DNA of 46,319 nt, from assembly GCA_030151165.1 (NCBI GenBank), contig JASLEM010000451.1, positions 1 to 46,319 on the forward strand, read 5' to 3'. Below the pieces are notes generated by a model that did not search any database, had not been told where the DNA came from, and saw only the letters and a list, made by a program, of their open reading frames with translations. Below are positions 25,771 to 34,104 of the stretch, one piece after another. The position numbers and the translations under genes were made by a program. Source of the DNA: Burkholderiaceae bacterium (GTDB taxonomy: Bacteria > Pseudomonadota > Gammaproteobacteria > Burkholderiales > Burkholderiaceae). Positions within the stretch are counted from its first letter, which is position 1; every line of letters begins with the position of its first letter.

Positions 25771-26667
25771 TCAGGGCCCCGTCTCGCCGCCGGTGCTGCC
25801 CCAGACGTTGCCCGTCGCGAAGCTGGACTCCTGCGACGCCAGCAGCACATACTGCGCCGCGATCTCCGCGGGCTGGCCGGGGCGGCCGAGCGGGGTGTCG
25901 GCGCCGAACTTCTCGAGCTTGTCCGGCGGCTGGCCGCCGCTCGGCTGCAGCGGCGTCCAGTACGGCCCGGGCGCGACGGAGTTGACGCGGATGCCCTGCT
26001 TGCCGAGCTGCTTCGCGAGCGAGCGCGTGAACGACAGGATCGCCGCCTTCGTCGCCGCGTAGTCGAACAGGCATTCCGACGGATCGAAGGCCTGCACGGA
26101 CGACGTGTTGATGATGGCCGCGCCGCGCGCGAGGTGCGGCAGCGCCGCCTTCGTGACGTGGAACAGCGCGTAGACGTTGGTCTTGAAGACGTCGTCGAAG
26201 TGCTCGTCGCTGATCTCGAGGATCGACCCGAAAGACGCCTGGCGCGCCGCGTTGTTCACCAGGATGTCGAGCCCGCCCAGGCGCTCGACCGCGTCGCCGA
26301 CCAGCCGGCGGCAGAACGCCGCGTCGCGCAGGTCGCCGGGCAGCGCGACGGCGCGGCGCCCGGCCTGCTCGACCAGCGCGACGACCGCGCGCGCGTCTTC
26401 CTCTTCCTGCGGCAGGTAGTTGATCGCGACGTCCGCGCCCTCGCGCGCGAACGCGATCGCCACCGCGCGGCCGATGCCCGAGTCGCCGCCGGTGATCAGC
26501 GCCCTGCGGCCGGCGAGCCGGCCCGCGCCGACGTAGCTCGCCTCGCCGTGGTCGGGCGGCGGCTGCATGCGGCAGGCGAGGCCGGGCCAGGGCTGCTGCT
26601 GGCGCGCGAACGGCGGCGCCGGGTAGTCGGGCGGCGCGCGGTGCGCTGGCTGGGTGTCCAGGGTCAT
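25771..26667 (-). CDS. SDR family oxidoreductase (YghA / general-stress-protein-39 type)
   Basis: Protein of 298 aa. A 45-residue Pro-rich N-terminal extension (PPDYPAPPFARQQQPWPGLA) precedes the Rossmann domain and is typical of the YghA/GSP39 subgroup. The NAD(P)-binding motif is LITGGDSGIGRAVA, the structural motif NNAA, the catalytic Ser in INTSSVQAF and the catalytic Tyr-x-x-x-Lys in DYAATKAAI. The end, SFATGNVWGSTGGE, matches the family. The substrate is probably an alcohol or aldehyde; family members are stress-induced. It diverges from the stressosome operon across 216 bases. Confidence 0.93.
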   Translation of the reverse strand: MTLDTQPAHRAPPDYPAPPFARQQQPWPGLACRMQPPPDHGEASYVGAGRLAGRRALITGGDSGIGRAVAIAFAREGADVAINYLPQEEEDARAVVALVEQAGRRAVALPGDLRDAAFCRRLVGDAVERLGGLDILVNNAARQASFGSILEISDEHFDDVFKTNVYALFHVTKAALPHLARGAAIINTSSVQAFDPSECLFDYAATKAAILSFTRSLAKQLGKQGIRVNSVAPGPYWTPLQPSGGQPPDKLEKFGADTPLGRPGQPAEIAAQYVLLASQESSFATGNVWGSTGGETGP

Positions 26668-26789
26668 GAAGTCCTCGGCCTCGGATGAATGTATGGGCGC
26701 CAGCAATCCGGCAAGCGACATTCCTCGACGTGCGCGAAACGGATACCGCATCTCGCGCCTAGAATGGCCGCGCTGCCGTCCGCGCGTGG

Positions 26790-26810
26790 TCGTCGCTGCG
26801 AAAGCGACGA
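26790..26810. repeat. Perfect 8-bp inverted repeat in the rsbR leader
   Basis: TCGTCGCT and AGCGACGA are separated by five bases, within the 216-base divergent region between the SDR gene and rsbR. It lies 73 bases ahead of the rsbR ATG. It could be a regulator site or an mRNA hairpin; no T-run follows, so it is not an intrinsic terminator. A weak -10-like TAGAAT lies at 26760-26765, without a good -35 box. Confidence 0.45.
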
Positions 26811-26883
26811 TGAAAGCGCTGTACAAGCGATCTGTCTCGCTGGCCACATGGGCCGCGCTTCAACGCCTGATCTGGAGATCTGC

Positions 26884-27741
26884 ATGAAACAAGAAAACGC
26901 TGCGTTCGACACGGTGCTGAAGGCATCCCCCGACGAGTTCACCAAATCGTGGCTCGCGGAAGCCGCGTCGGTCGGCAGCGCGTCCGGCGGCGGCGCCGCG
27001 ACGAGCACGCACGACGCGCGCGAGCTGCTGGGCGCGCTGCAGGAAGCCGTCGGCGCGGACACCGACCTCGCGCGCTTCGACGATTCCGGCTGGGCGCGCA
27101 CGCGCTCGGTGCTGGCCGCGCTGTCGCAGTCGCGTGCGGCGCAGGGCGCGAGCGCCGGCGACACCAGCGCCTTCGTGATGGCGATCAAGAAGCCGCTGTT
27201 CGCCGGCCTGCAGCGACACCACGGCGCCGACCCGAAGTCTGCATTCGATGCGGCGTGGACGGCGTCGACGCTGGTCGACAAGATGGCGCAGTTCACGGCG
27301 ACGACCTACCAGCGCTCGCGCGAGGAAGTCATCCAGCGCCAGCAGCAGGAGCTGCTCGAGCTGTCGACCCCGGTCGTCAAGCTGTGGGAGGGCGTGCTCG
27401 CGGTGCCGATGATCGGCACGCTGGACTCCAGCCGCACGCAGCTCGTGATGGAGTCGCTGCTCACGCGCATCGTCGAGACCGGCTCCGAGCTCGCGATCAT
27501 CGACATCACCGGCGTGCCCACCGTCGACACGCTCGTCGCGCAGCACCTGCTCAAGACCGTCACGGCGATCCGCCTGATGGGCGCGGACTGCATCATCAGC
27601 GGCATCCGGCCGCAGATCGCGCAGACCATCGTCCACCTCGGCATCGACCTGCAAGGCATCACGACGAAGGCGACGCTCGCCGACGCGCTGCAGCTGGCGA
27701 TGAAGAAGGCCGGCTTCGTGATCACGCGCAACAAGGCCTGA
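26884..27741 (+). CDS. rsbR: RsbR-type stressosome co-antagonist (N-terminal sensor plus STAS domain)
   Basis: Protein of 285 aa that with RsbS builds the stressosome shell. Residues 1-150 are a helical sensor domain of the kind that is globin-like in RsbR proteins. A linker helix (EEVIQRQQQELLELSTPVVKLW by motif position 147-168) joins it to the STAS domain (about 165-280). The STAS phospho-acceptor Thr is in DITGVPTVDTLVAQHL (Thr216), with a second candidate in SGIRPQIAQTIVHLG (Thr248). RsbR detects stress and is phosphorylated by RsbT. It is the first gene of a six-gene unit; RsbS starts 10 bases after its stop. Whether heme binds cannot be told from sequence. Confidence 0.93.
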   Translation: MKQENAAFDTVLKASPDEFTKSWLAEAASVGSASGGGAATSTHDARELLGALQEAVGADTDLARFDDSGWARTRSVLAALSQSRAAQGASAGDTSAFVMAIKKPLFAGLQRHHGADPKSAFDAAWTASTLVDKMAQFTATTYQRSREEVIQRQQQELLELSTPVVKLWEGVLAVPMIGTLDSSRTQLVMESLLTRIVETGSELAIIDITGVPTVDTLVAQHLLKTVTAIRLMGADCIISGIRPQIAQTIVHLGIDLQGITTKATLADALQLAMKKAGFVITRNKA

Positions 27742-27751
27742 CGGCGCCGAC

Positions 27752-28123
27752 ATGGAACGCATCCCGATCCTCAAGATGGGCAAGGCCCTGCTGGTGACCA
27801 TCCAGGTCGACCTGCAGGACCAGATGGCGCTCGCGCTGCAGGACGACCTCTCCTCGATGATCGAGAAGACCGGCGCGAATGGCGTGCTGATCGACATCTC
27901 GGCGCTCGAGATCGTCGACTCCTTCATCGGCCGCATGCTCGCGAGCATCTCCGGCATCGCGAACGTGCTCGACGCCACGACGGTGGTGGTCGGCATGCAA
28001 CCGGCGGTGGCGATCACGCTGGTCGAGCTCGGGCTCTCGCTCGACGGCGTGCGCACCGCGCTGAATGTCGAGCGCGGCATGCAATTGCTGCGCGACGACG
28101 ATCGGAATCAAATTGACGACTGA
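27752..28123 (+). CDS. rsbS: RsbS-type STAS domain stressosome scaffold
   Basis: Protein of 123 aa, a lone STAS domain that holds RsbT inactive in the stressosome until phosphorylated. The acceptor Ser is Ser57 in ISALEIVDSFIGRML, matching the DSFI motif of Bacillus RsbS. MERIPILKMGKALLVTIQVD is the usual start. The C-terminal tail (LLRDDDRNQIDD) overlaps the RsbT start by 11 bases. Confidence 0.95.
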   Translation: MERIPILKMGKALLVTIQVDLQDQMALALQDDLSSMIEKTGANGVLIDISALEIVDSFIGRMLASISGIANVLDATTVVVGMQPAVAITLVELGLSLDGVRTALNVERGMQLLRDDDRNQIDD

Positions 28124-28520
28124 ACCGCTCGTCGGCTCGATGGCGCTGCAGAACGAGCGCGACATCGTCATGAGCCGCCAGCAGGTGCGCAAGCTCACGC
28201 AGCAGATCAAGTTCTCGCTGGTCGACCAGACCAAGATGATCACCGCGGCCAGCGAGCTCTCGCGCAACACGGTCGTCTACGGCGGCGGCGGCGAGATGCG
28301 CTGGGAGATCGTGACGCAGGGCATCAAGACGGGCCTGCGCCTCGCGTTCGAGGACCACGGCCCCGGCATCCCCGACATCGACCTCGCGCTGACCGACGGC
28401 TGGACCTCCGGCTCGGGCATGGGCGTCGGGCTGTCGGGCAGCAAGCGGCTCGTCAACGACTTCGAGGTCCGCACCGTCGTGGGCGAAGGCACCTGCGTCA
28501 CCGTCACGCGCTGGAAGTAG
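28113..28520 (+). CDS. rsbT: RsbT-type switch serine kinase
   Basis: Protein of 135 aa with a GHKL ATPase fold. It phosphorylates RsbS and RsbR, then leaves the stressosome to act on an output. The N box is AASELSRNTVVYGGGG, G1 is EDHGPGIPD and G2 is GSGMGVGLSGSKRL. I favour the TTG at 28113, because the first beta strand (VGSMALQNERDIV) would be cut by the ATG at 28140. The ATG form would have 126 aa, against about 133 in Bacillus. The TTG start overlaps rsbS and would couple translation. Three bases separate its stop from the next gene. Confidence 0.92.
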   Translation: MTTEPLVGSMALQNERDIVMSRQQVRKLTQQIKFSLVDQTKMITAASELSRNTVVYGGGGEMRWEIVTQGIKTGLRLAFEDHGPGIPDIDLALTDGWTSGSGMGVGLSGSKRLVNDFEVRTVVGEGTCVTVTRWK

Positions 28521-28523
28521 CGC

Positions 28524-29534
28524 GTGGTTCCCTATCTCGACATCGCCGTGACGGAGGCGACCCAGGTCGGCGAGGCGCGGCGCGCGGCGCTGCGGCTCGC
28601 CAGCGAGCACGAGGTCGACGAGATCGCGCGCGGCCGCATCGCGATCGTGGTCACCGAGCTCGGCACCAACCTCGCGCGCCACGCGACGAAGGGCCGGCTG
28701 CTGATCGGCTGCCGCTCGTCGGACGAGGGCTGCCAGGTCGAGGTGATCTCGGTCGACAGCGGCCCCGGCATGGCGGACGTCGCGCGCTGCCTGCGCGACG
28801 GCTATTCGAGCGGCGGCACGCCCGGCAACGGGCTCGGCGCCGTGCAGCGGCTGTCGTCGGACTTCTCGGTGTTCTCGGAACCCGGCAAGGGCACGATCCT
28901 CCTGTCGCGCACGTGGGTGCCTTCGCCGGCGGCGCCGCAGGCGCTGTCGCCGCGTGCCCGCTTCGCGCATGCCGGCATCTGCCTGCCCGCGCCGGGCGAG
29001 ACGGTGAGCGGCGACGCGTGGGACATCCGCTTCGACGACGGCAAGGCCACGGTCATCGTCGCCGACGGCCTGGGCCACGGGCCGATCGCGGCCGAGGCCG
29101 CCGCCGAGGCGCTGAAGGTGTTCGCCAACGTGCGCGCCGCGCCGAGCGTCGTGCTCGAGCGCGCGCACGCCGCGCTGCGCGTGACGCGCGGGGCGGCGGT
29201 GTCGATCGCCGAGGTCGACGCCGGCGCCGGCACCGTGCTGTTCGCCGGCGCCGGCAACGTTGTCGGGCGCCTGATCTCGGGCGTCGAGGATCGCACGCTG
29301 ATGTCGCAGCACGGCACCGTGGGGGTCCAGGTGCGCAAGTTGCAGGACCTGTCGTACGCGTGGCCCGACCACTCGATCGTCGTGCTGCACTCCGACGGGC
29401 TCACCACGCGCTGGAACCTGAAGGACGCCGGCGGCCTGCTGCAGTGCGACCCCGCGGTCGTGGCGGCGTGGCTCCTGCGCGAACACGCGCGCGGCCATGA
29501 CGACGTCACCGTCGTCGTTCTGAAACGAGGTTGA
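28524..29534 (+). CDS. RsbX-like phosphatase with N-terminal anti-sigma-kinase-like ATPase domain
   Basis: Protein of 336 aa starting at GTG. Residues 1-133 are a second GHKL ATPase domain: N box VVTELGTNLARHA, G1 VDSGPGMAD, G2 GTPGNGLGAVQRL. Residues about 150-336 are a SpoIIE/RsbX-type PP2C phosphatase with metal-binding Asp motifs VIVADGLGHGP, LHSDGLTTRW and HDDVTVVVLKRG. In Bacillus RsbX is the phosphatase domain alone and resets RsbS and RsbR. Here one chain joins a kinase-like fold to the phosphatase. Such fusions occur in stressosome loci of Gram-negative bacteria. It sits between rsbT and two kinase genes with 3-base and 1-base gaps. Confidence 0.9.
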   Translation: MVPYLDIAVTEATQVGEARRAALRLASEHEVDEIARGRIAIVVTELGTNLARHATKGRLLIGCRSSDEGCQVEVISVDSGPGMADVARCLRDGYSSGGTPGNGLGAVQRLSSDFSVFSEPGKGTILLSRTWVPSPAAPQALSPRARFAHAGICLPAPGETVSGDAWDIRFDDGKATVIVADGLGHGPIAAEAAAEALKVFANVRAAPSVVLERAHAALRVTRGAAVSIAEVDAGAGTVLFAGAGNVVGRLISGVEDRTLMSQHGTVGVQVRKLQDLSYAWPDHSIVVLHSDGLTTRWNLKDAGGLLQCDPAVVAAWLLREHARGHDDVTVVVLKRG

Positions 29535-29535
29535 C

Positions 29536-30459
29536 ATGCCCCACGACGAGCCCACCGCCGCCGCGGCCGGATCCGGGATCGCGCCCGAGATCGCGCGCCT
29601 GACCGCACTGCTCGCGGAGCAGGCGCAGCAGATCGACGCGATGCAGATGGAGCTCGACGAGACCAACCGCGGCGTCGTCGCGCTCTACGCGGAACTCGAC
29701 ACCCAGGCCGAGCAGCTCCAGCGCGCCACCGACCTGAAGAGCCGCTTCCTGGCCTACATGAGCCACGAGTTCCGCACGCCGATCTCGTCGATCCGCACGC
29801 TCTCGCGCCTGCTGCTCGACCGCATCGACGGGCCGCTGACGCCGGAGCAGGAGAAGCAGGTCGCGTTCATCGAGTCGACCGGCGCCGAGTTCGCGGAGAT
29901 GGTGGACGACCTGCTCGACCTCGCGAAGGTGGAGGCCGGCCGCGTCGACATCTCGCCCGAGTGGTTCGAGATGGTCGATCTGTTCTCGGCGCTGCGCGGC
30001 ATGTTCCGCCCGGTGCTGACCAACCCCGACGTGACGCTGGTGTTCGACGAGCCGCAGCAGGCCTCGCGGCTCTACACCGACGACAAGAAGCTGTCGCAGA
30101 TCCTGCGCAACTTCATCTCCAACGCGCTCAAGTTCACGACGCGGGGCGAGGTGCGGGTGTCGGCGGTCGAGAACGACGACGCCACCATCACCTTCGCGGT
30201 GAGCGACACCGGCATCGGCATCGAACCGCGTTTCCACGGCGCGATCTTCCAGGACTTCTCGCAGATCGACTCGCCGATCCAGAAGCGCCTGCGCGGCACC
30301 GGCCTCGGGTTGTCGCTGAGCAAGCGGCTCGCCGAGTTGCTGGGCGGCGGGGTAGCATTGCACAGCGAGTTGGGGGTCGGTTCCACCTTCTCCGTGACCA
30401 TCCCCCTCAGTCTGCCTGCGCATCTCGCGGCGCAGCCTTCCCAACCGCCTGCACCATGA
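29536..30459 (+). CDS. Soluble sensor histidine kinase of the stressosome operon
   Basis: Protein of 307 aa with no transmembrane segment. Residues 18-70 form a coiled coil (IARLTALLAEQAQQIDAMQM), which is the only candidate input region. The phospho-acceptor His77 is in AYMSHEFRTPISS. The ATPase domain follows with N box NFISNALKFTT, G1 DTGIGIE and G2 GTGLGLSLSKRL. A kinase without its own sensor domain, translated in the same unit as rsbRST, is well placed to be switched by RsbT or the RsbX-like protein. Its stop overlaps the next gene by four bases. The cognate receiver is probably in the hybrid kinase. Confidence 0.93.
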   Translation: MPHDEPTAAAAGSGIAPEIARLTALLAEQAQQIDAMQMELDETNRGVVALYAELDTQAEQLQRATDLKSRFLAYMSHEFRTPISSIRTLSRLLLDRIDGPLTPEQEKQVAFIESTGAEFAEMVDDLLDLAKVEAGRVDISPEWFEMVDLFSALRGMFRPVLTNPDVTLVFDEPQQASRLYTDDKKLSQILRNFISNALKFTTRGEVRVSAVENDDATITFAVSDTGIGIEPRFHGAIFQDFSQIDSPIQKRLRGTGLGLSLSKRLAELLGGGVALHSELGVGSTFSVTIPLSLPAHLAAQPSQPPAP

Positions 30460-32441
30460 GCGAGCCCGAGCCCGTCTTCGAATCCCGCGACCTTCGCGAA
30501 TTCCGGCCCGTCGACCGGTCCCTGCACGAGCTGCTGGTGGTCGACGACAACCCCGCGAGCCGCTATGCGACCGTGCGCCAGCTCGCGAGCGCGGGTTTCC
30601 GCACGCGCGAGGCCGCCACCGGCGCCGAAGCGCTCGCGCTGGCGGACGACAGCATCTCGGCGATCGTGCTCGACGTCCACCTGCCCGACATCGACGGCTT
30701 CGAGCTCTGCGCGCGCCTGCGCCGGCGTCCCGAGACCGCGCGCCTGCCGGTGCTGCACCTGACCGCCGCCTTCGTGACCGACGACGACAAGGTGCGCGGC
30801 CTCGACTCCGGCGCCGACGCCTACCTGACGCGGCCAGTCGACGCCGCCGTGCTGGTCGCGACCGTGCAGGCGCTGGTGCGCACGCGCGAGGCCGAGGAGG
30901 CGATGCGGCGCAGCGAGGCCAAGTTCCGCGCGATCTACGCGCAGGCGCCGTGCGGCATCGCGCTGCTGGACGACGAGGGCGTGCTGATCGACGCCAACCC
31001 GGTGATGCTGCAGATGCTGGCGCGCCCGCGCGAGGAGGTCGTCGGTCGGTCGTTGCGCGATTTCCTCCCGCCGGAGGACGCGGCGCTCACGGTGGCGTTC
31101 GTGTCGCACAGCGCCGGCGTGGCATTGCCCGTGTTGCGGCCCGACGGGTCGCGCGCCCATCTCGAATGGAGCCTGTCGCCGCACATCGAGCCGGGCGTGA
31201 CGATGGCGGTCGCGACAGACGTCTCGGCGCGCACGCAGCTCGAGCAGCAGCGCCAGCAACTGCTCGATCGCGAGCGCGTCGCGCGCGGCGAGGCCGAGCA
31301 GGTGAGCCGCATGAAGGACGACTTCATCGCCGTGCTGTCGCACGAGCTGCGCACGCCGCTGAACGCCATCATGGGCTGGGCGCACGTGCTGCGCCAGCGC
31401 GGCGGCAACGAGGAGACGATGCGCGGCCTCGCCGCGATCTCGCGCAACGGCACGACGCAGGCGCGCATGATCTCCGACCTGCTGGACATGTCGCGCCTGA
31501 ACCTCGGCAAGCTGCCGCTCTCGTTCGACACGCTCGATCCCGCCGAGGAGATCACCGCGTCCGTCAACGCGATGCGGCCGTCGGCGGACGGCGTCGAGAT
31601 CGAGCTGCGCCTCGCGCCGCCGTACCGCGCGATCCGCGCGGACTCGGCGCGCCTGCAGCAGATCGTTTGGAACCTGCTGAGCAACGCGATCAAGTTCTCG
31701 CCGCCGACGGGCCGCATCACCGTGGCGCTCGAGGAGGACGATGCCGGCTTGCGCGTGCGCGTGGCCGACCAGGGCCAGGGCATCGCGCCCGACTTCCTGC
31801 CGTTCGTGTTCGACCGCTTCGCGCAGAGCGACGCCGCGAGCAACCGCCACCGCGGCGGCCTCGGGCTGGGGCTGTCGATCGTCAAGCAGCTCGTCGAGGC
31901 GCACGGCGGCACGATCTCCGCGGCCAGCGCCGGCCTCGGGCAGGGCGCGACCTTCGAGGTCTGGCTGCCGCGCGACCCGGCGCTGCCCGAGCACGTGGCG
32001 GGCCCCGAGTCGGAGCATGGCGCGCTGGATGTCGCCGAGCTCGCCGACGCCTCGCTCGAGGGCGTGCGGCTGATCGTGGTCGAGGACGATCCCGAGGCGC
32101 GCTCGATGCTGCACATCATCCTCGGCGATCGCGGCGCGAGCGTGCATGTGGCCAGCGACGTCGACGGCGCGCTGCGCCTGCTGGACACCGTCCGGGCCGA
32201 CCTGCTGATCAGCGACATCGGCATGCCGGGCAAGGACGGCTACGACCTGATCCGCGCGATCCGCACGCAGGAGCGCGTCGGCGCCACGGCGCACCTGCCG
32301 GCCATCGCGCTGACGTCCTTCACGCGCGACCAGGATCGCGAGCAGTCGATGGCGGCGGGCTTCGACGCGCATTGTTCGAAGCCGCTGCGCCCGCTCAACC
32401 TGGTGCAGCAGATCCGGCACCTGCTCGACCGGCGCAATTGA
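30456..32441 (+). CDS. Hybrid histidine kinase, REC-PAS-HisKA-HATPase-REC
   Basis: Protein of 661 aa. Domains in order: receiver 1 (about 24-142, Asp73 in VLDVHLPDIDGFE), PAS (about 152-260), HisKA (His296 in AVLSHELRTPLNAIMGW), HATPase (N box NLLSNAIKFS, G2 GGLGLGLSIVKQL), and receiver 2 (about 536-657, Asp587 in ISDIGMPGKDGYD). The N-terminal receiver may take phosphate from the soluble kinase encoded just upstream. No DNA-binding or GGDEF output domain is present, and no Hpt domain is seen, so the final target is elsewhere. It is the last gene of the operon. Confidence 0.95.
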   Translation: MSEPEPVFESRDLREFRPVDRSLHELLVVDDNPASRYATVRQLASAGFRTREAATGAEALALADDSISAIVLDVHLPDIDGFELCARLRRRPETARLPVLHLTAAFVTDDDKVRGLDSGADAYLTRPVDAAVLVATVQALVRTREAEEAMRRSEAKFRAIYAQAPCGIALLDDEGVLIDANPVMLQMLARPREEVVGRSLRDFLPPEDAALTVAFVSHSAGVALPVLRPDGSRAHLEWSLSPHIEPGVTMAVATDVSARTQLEQQRQQLLDRERVARGEAEQVSRMKDDFIAVLSHELRTPLNAIMGWAHVLRQRGGNEETMRGLAAISRNGTTQARMISDLLDMSRLNLGKLPLSFDTLDPAEEITASVNAMRPSADGVEIELRLAPPYRAIRADSARLQQIVWNLLSNAIKFSPPTGRITVALEEDDAGLRVRVADQGQGIAPDFLPFVFDRFAQSDAASNRHRGGLGLGLSIVKQLVEAHGGTISAASAGLGQGATFEVWLPRDPALPEHVAGPESEHGALDVAELADASLEGVRLIVVEDDPEARSMLHIILGDRGASVHVASDVDGALRLLDTVRADLLISDIGMPGKDGYDLIRAIRTQERVGATAHLPAIALTSFTRDQDREQSMAAGFDAHCSKPLRPLNLVQQIRHLLDRRN

Positions 32442-32487
32442 GCACGCCGCTCGGCACGCGGCGCGGCGTTCGCGTCCGCGCCCGGCC

Positions 32488-33879
32488 TCAGTAGATCCCG
32501 GTCAGCAGGTAGAACGCGATCACGACGAACACCGCCAGCGTCTTCAGGCAGGTGACGACGAAGATGTCGCGGTACGAGTCGCGGTGCGTCAGCCCCGAGA
32601 CCGCGAGCAGCGTGATGACGGCGCCGTTGTGCGGCAGCGTGTCCATGCCGCCGCTGGCCATCGAGGCGACGCGGTGCAGCACCTCCAGCGGGATGTGGGC
32701 CGCCTGCGCGTTGGCGATGAACGTGGACGCCATCGCGCCGAGCGCGATGCTCAGCCCGCCCGAGGCCGAGCCCGTGATGCCGGCGAGCGTGGTGACGCTG
32801 ATCGCCTCGTTGACCAGCGGGTTCGGGATCGCGTGCAGCGCCTGCGCGACGAGCACGAAGCCGGGCAGGGCGGCGATCGTCGCGCCGAAGCCGTACTCGG
32901 ACGCCGTGTTCATCGACGCCAGCAAGGCGCCGCTGATGGCCGACTTGCTGCCCTCCGCGAAGCCCCCGAGCACCAGGCGCCACTCCGCGGCGATGACGAC
33001 GAGGATGCCCACGACCAGCGCCGCCTCGACCGCCCAGATCGCGACCAGCGGCCCGACCGCGACGTCGATCGGATGCGCGAGGCCGGCGAGGCCGATGTGC
33101 ACCGTGGGGCCGGCCAGGGACGGAATCCACGCGGTGAAGAGCTTGTTGCAGACCGCGACGACGACCAGCGGCAGCACCGCGACGGCCGGGTTCGCGAGCC
33201 GCGTGGTGGCGGCCGTCGCCGGCTCGTTGAGCGTGTGCTGGCCGTAGCCCTCGCCCGCGGCGGCGGCCGCGGCGCGTCGCCACTCCAGGTAGGCCAGGCC
33301 GCAGACGAGGATGAACACCGCGCCGATCGTGCCGAGCCAGGGCGCGGCCCAGGTGGTCGTCTGGAAGAACGTCGTCGGGATGATGTTCTGGATCTGCGGC
33401 GTGCCGGGCACCGAGTCCATCGTGAAGCTGAACGCGCCGAGCGCGATCGTGCCGGGGATCAGGCGCTTGGGGATGTCCAGCTGGCGGAACAGCTCGGCCG
33501 CGAACGGGTAGACCGCGAACACGGCGACGAACAGCGACACGCCGCCGTACGTCAGCGCCGCGCACACCAGCACGATCGACAGCATCGCGCGCTTGCGGCC
33601 GACGAGGTCGATCGTCGAGACGACGATGGCGCGCGCGAAGCCGGAGAGCTCGATCACCTTGCCGAACAGCGCGCCGAGCATGAAGACGGGGAAGTACAGC
33701 TTCACGAACTGCACCATCTTGTCCATGAACAGGCCCGCGTAGACGGGCGCGACGTCGGCGGCGTCGGTGAGCAGCACGGCCAGCAGCGCGGCGATCGGCG
33801 CGAACAGGATGACGCTCTGGCCGCGATAGGCCGCGAAGATCAGCAGCCCGAGGGCCAGGAGGACGACGAGAAGGGACAT
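32488..33879 (-). CDS. GntP-family (gluconate/hydroxy-acid type) permease
   Basis: Inner-membrane transporter of 463 aa with about 12 to 14 hydrophobic segments. Family-type features are AYRGQSVILFAPIAALLAVL near the start, GAFSFTMDSVPGTPQIQNII (about 160) and the C-terminal ASMASGGMDTLPHNGAVIT. The MDTLPH motif is typical of the GntP/citrate-H+ symport relatives that move small hydroxy acids. The substrate is not decidable. I chose ATG 33879, where a hydrophobic helix begins at once; an upstream in-frame start at 33927 would add a basic stretch. It converges on the stressosome operon. Confidence 0.88.
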   Translation of the reverse strand: MSLLVVLLALGLLIFAAYRGQSVILFAPIAALLAVLLTDAADVAPVYAGLFMDKMVQFVKLYFPVFMLGALFGKVIELSGFARAIVVSTIDLVGRKRAMLSIVLVCAALTYGGVSLFVAVFAVYPFAAELFRQLDIPKRLIPGTIALGAFSFTMDSVPGTPQIQNIIPTTFFQTTTWAAPWLGTIGAVFILVCGLAYLEWRRAAAAAAGEGYGQHTLNEPATAATTRLANPAVAVLPLVVVAVCNKLFTAWIPSLAGPTVHIGLAGLAHPIDVAVGPLVAIWAVEAALVVGILVVIAAEWRLVLGGFAEGSKSAISGALLASMNTASEYGFGATIAALPGFVLVAQALHAIPNPLVNEAISVTTLAGITGSASGGLSIALGAMASTFIANAQAAHIPLEVLHRVASMASGGMDTLPHNGAVITLLAVSGLTHRDSYRDIFVVTCLKTLAVFVVIAFYLLTGIY

Positions 33880-34068
33880 GCGGGCTCGCAGGTTGGGCGG
33901 CGCGCGGCGCCGCGGGCAGCGCGCCATCCCCGCGCCGGTCGGGCCACAGTCTGCGCCGAAACGCCCGCCGCCGCCCCCCGCGGCGGGCCGCGCGACGCCT
34001 CTCCCTTTCGACCGAGGTCGACCCGGCCTCGCCGGACGAGGGCGGCCAGCGAGCGCACCGCGGTTGCC

Positions 34069-34098
34069 TTGAACCTTGCGCCAAGCTGAACGTACAAT
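34069..34098 (+). promoter_or_regulatory. Sigma-70-type promoter of the candidate small RNA
   Basis: TTGAAC (-35, 34069-34074) and TACAAT (-10, 34093-34098) are separated by 18 bases. The -10 matches the consensus at five of six positions. Predicted transcription start is about 34105. No protein-coding gene follows on this strand; a terminator lies about 45-70 bases on. Confidence 0.6.
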
Positions 34099-34104
34099 CG
34101 GCGT

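Noticed and set aside
28014..29666. 550-residue minus-strand frame over the stressosome genes
   Set aside because: Shadow of rsbT and the phosphatase fusion; His/Arg-rich with no family features.
30072..32420. 782-residue minus-strand frame over the hybrid kinase
   Set aside because: Shadow frame; the plus strand holds all kinase and receiver motifs.
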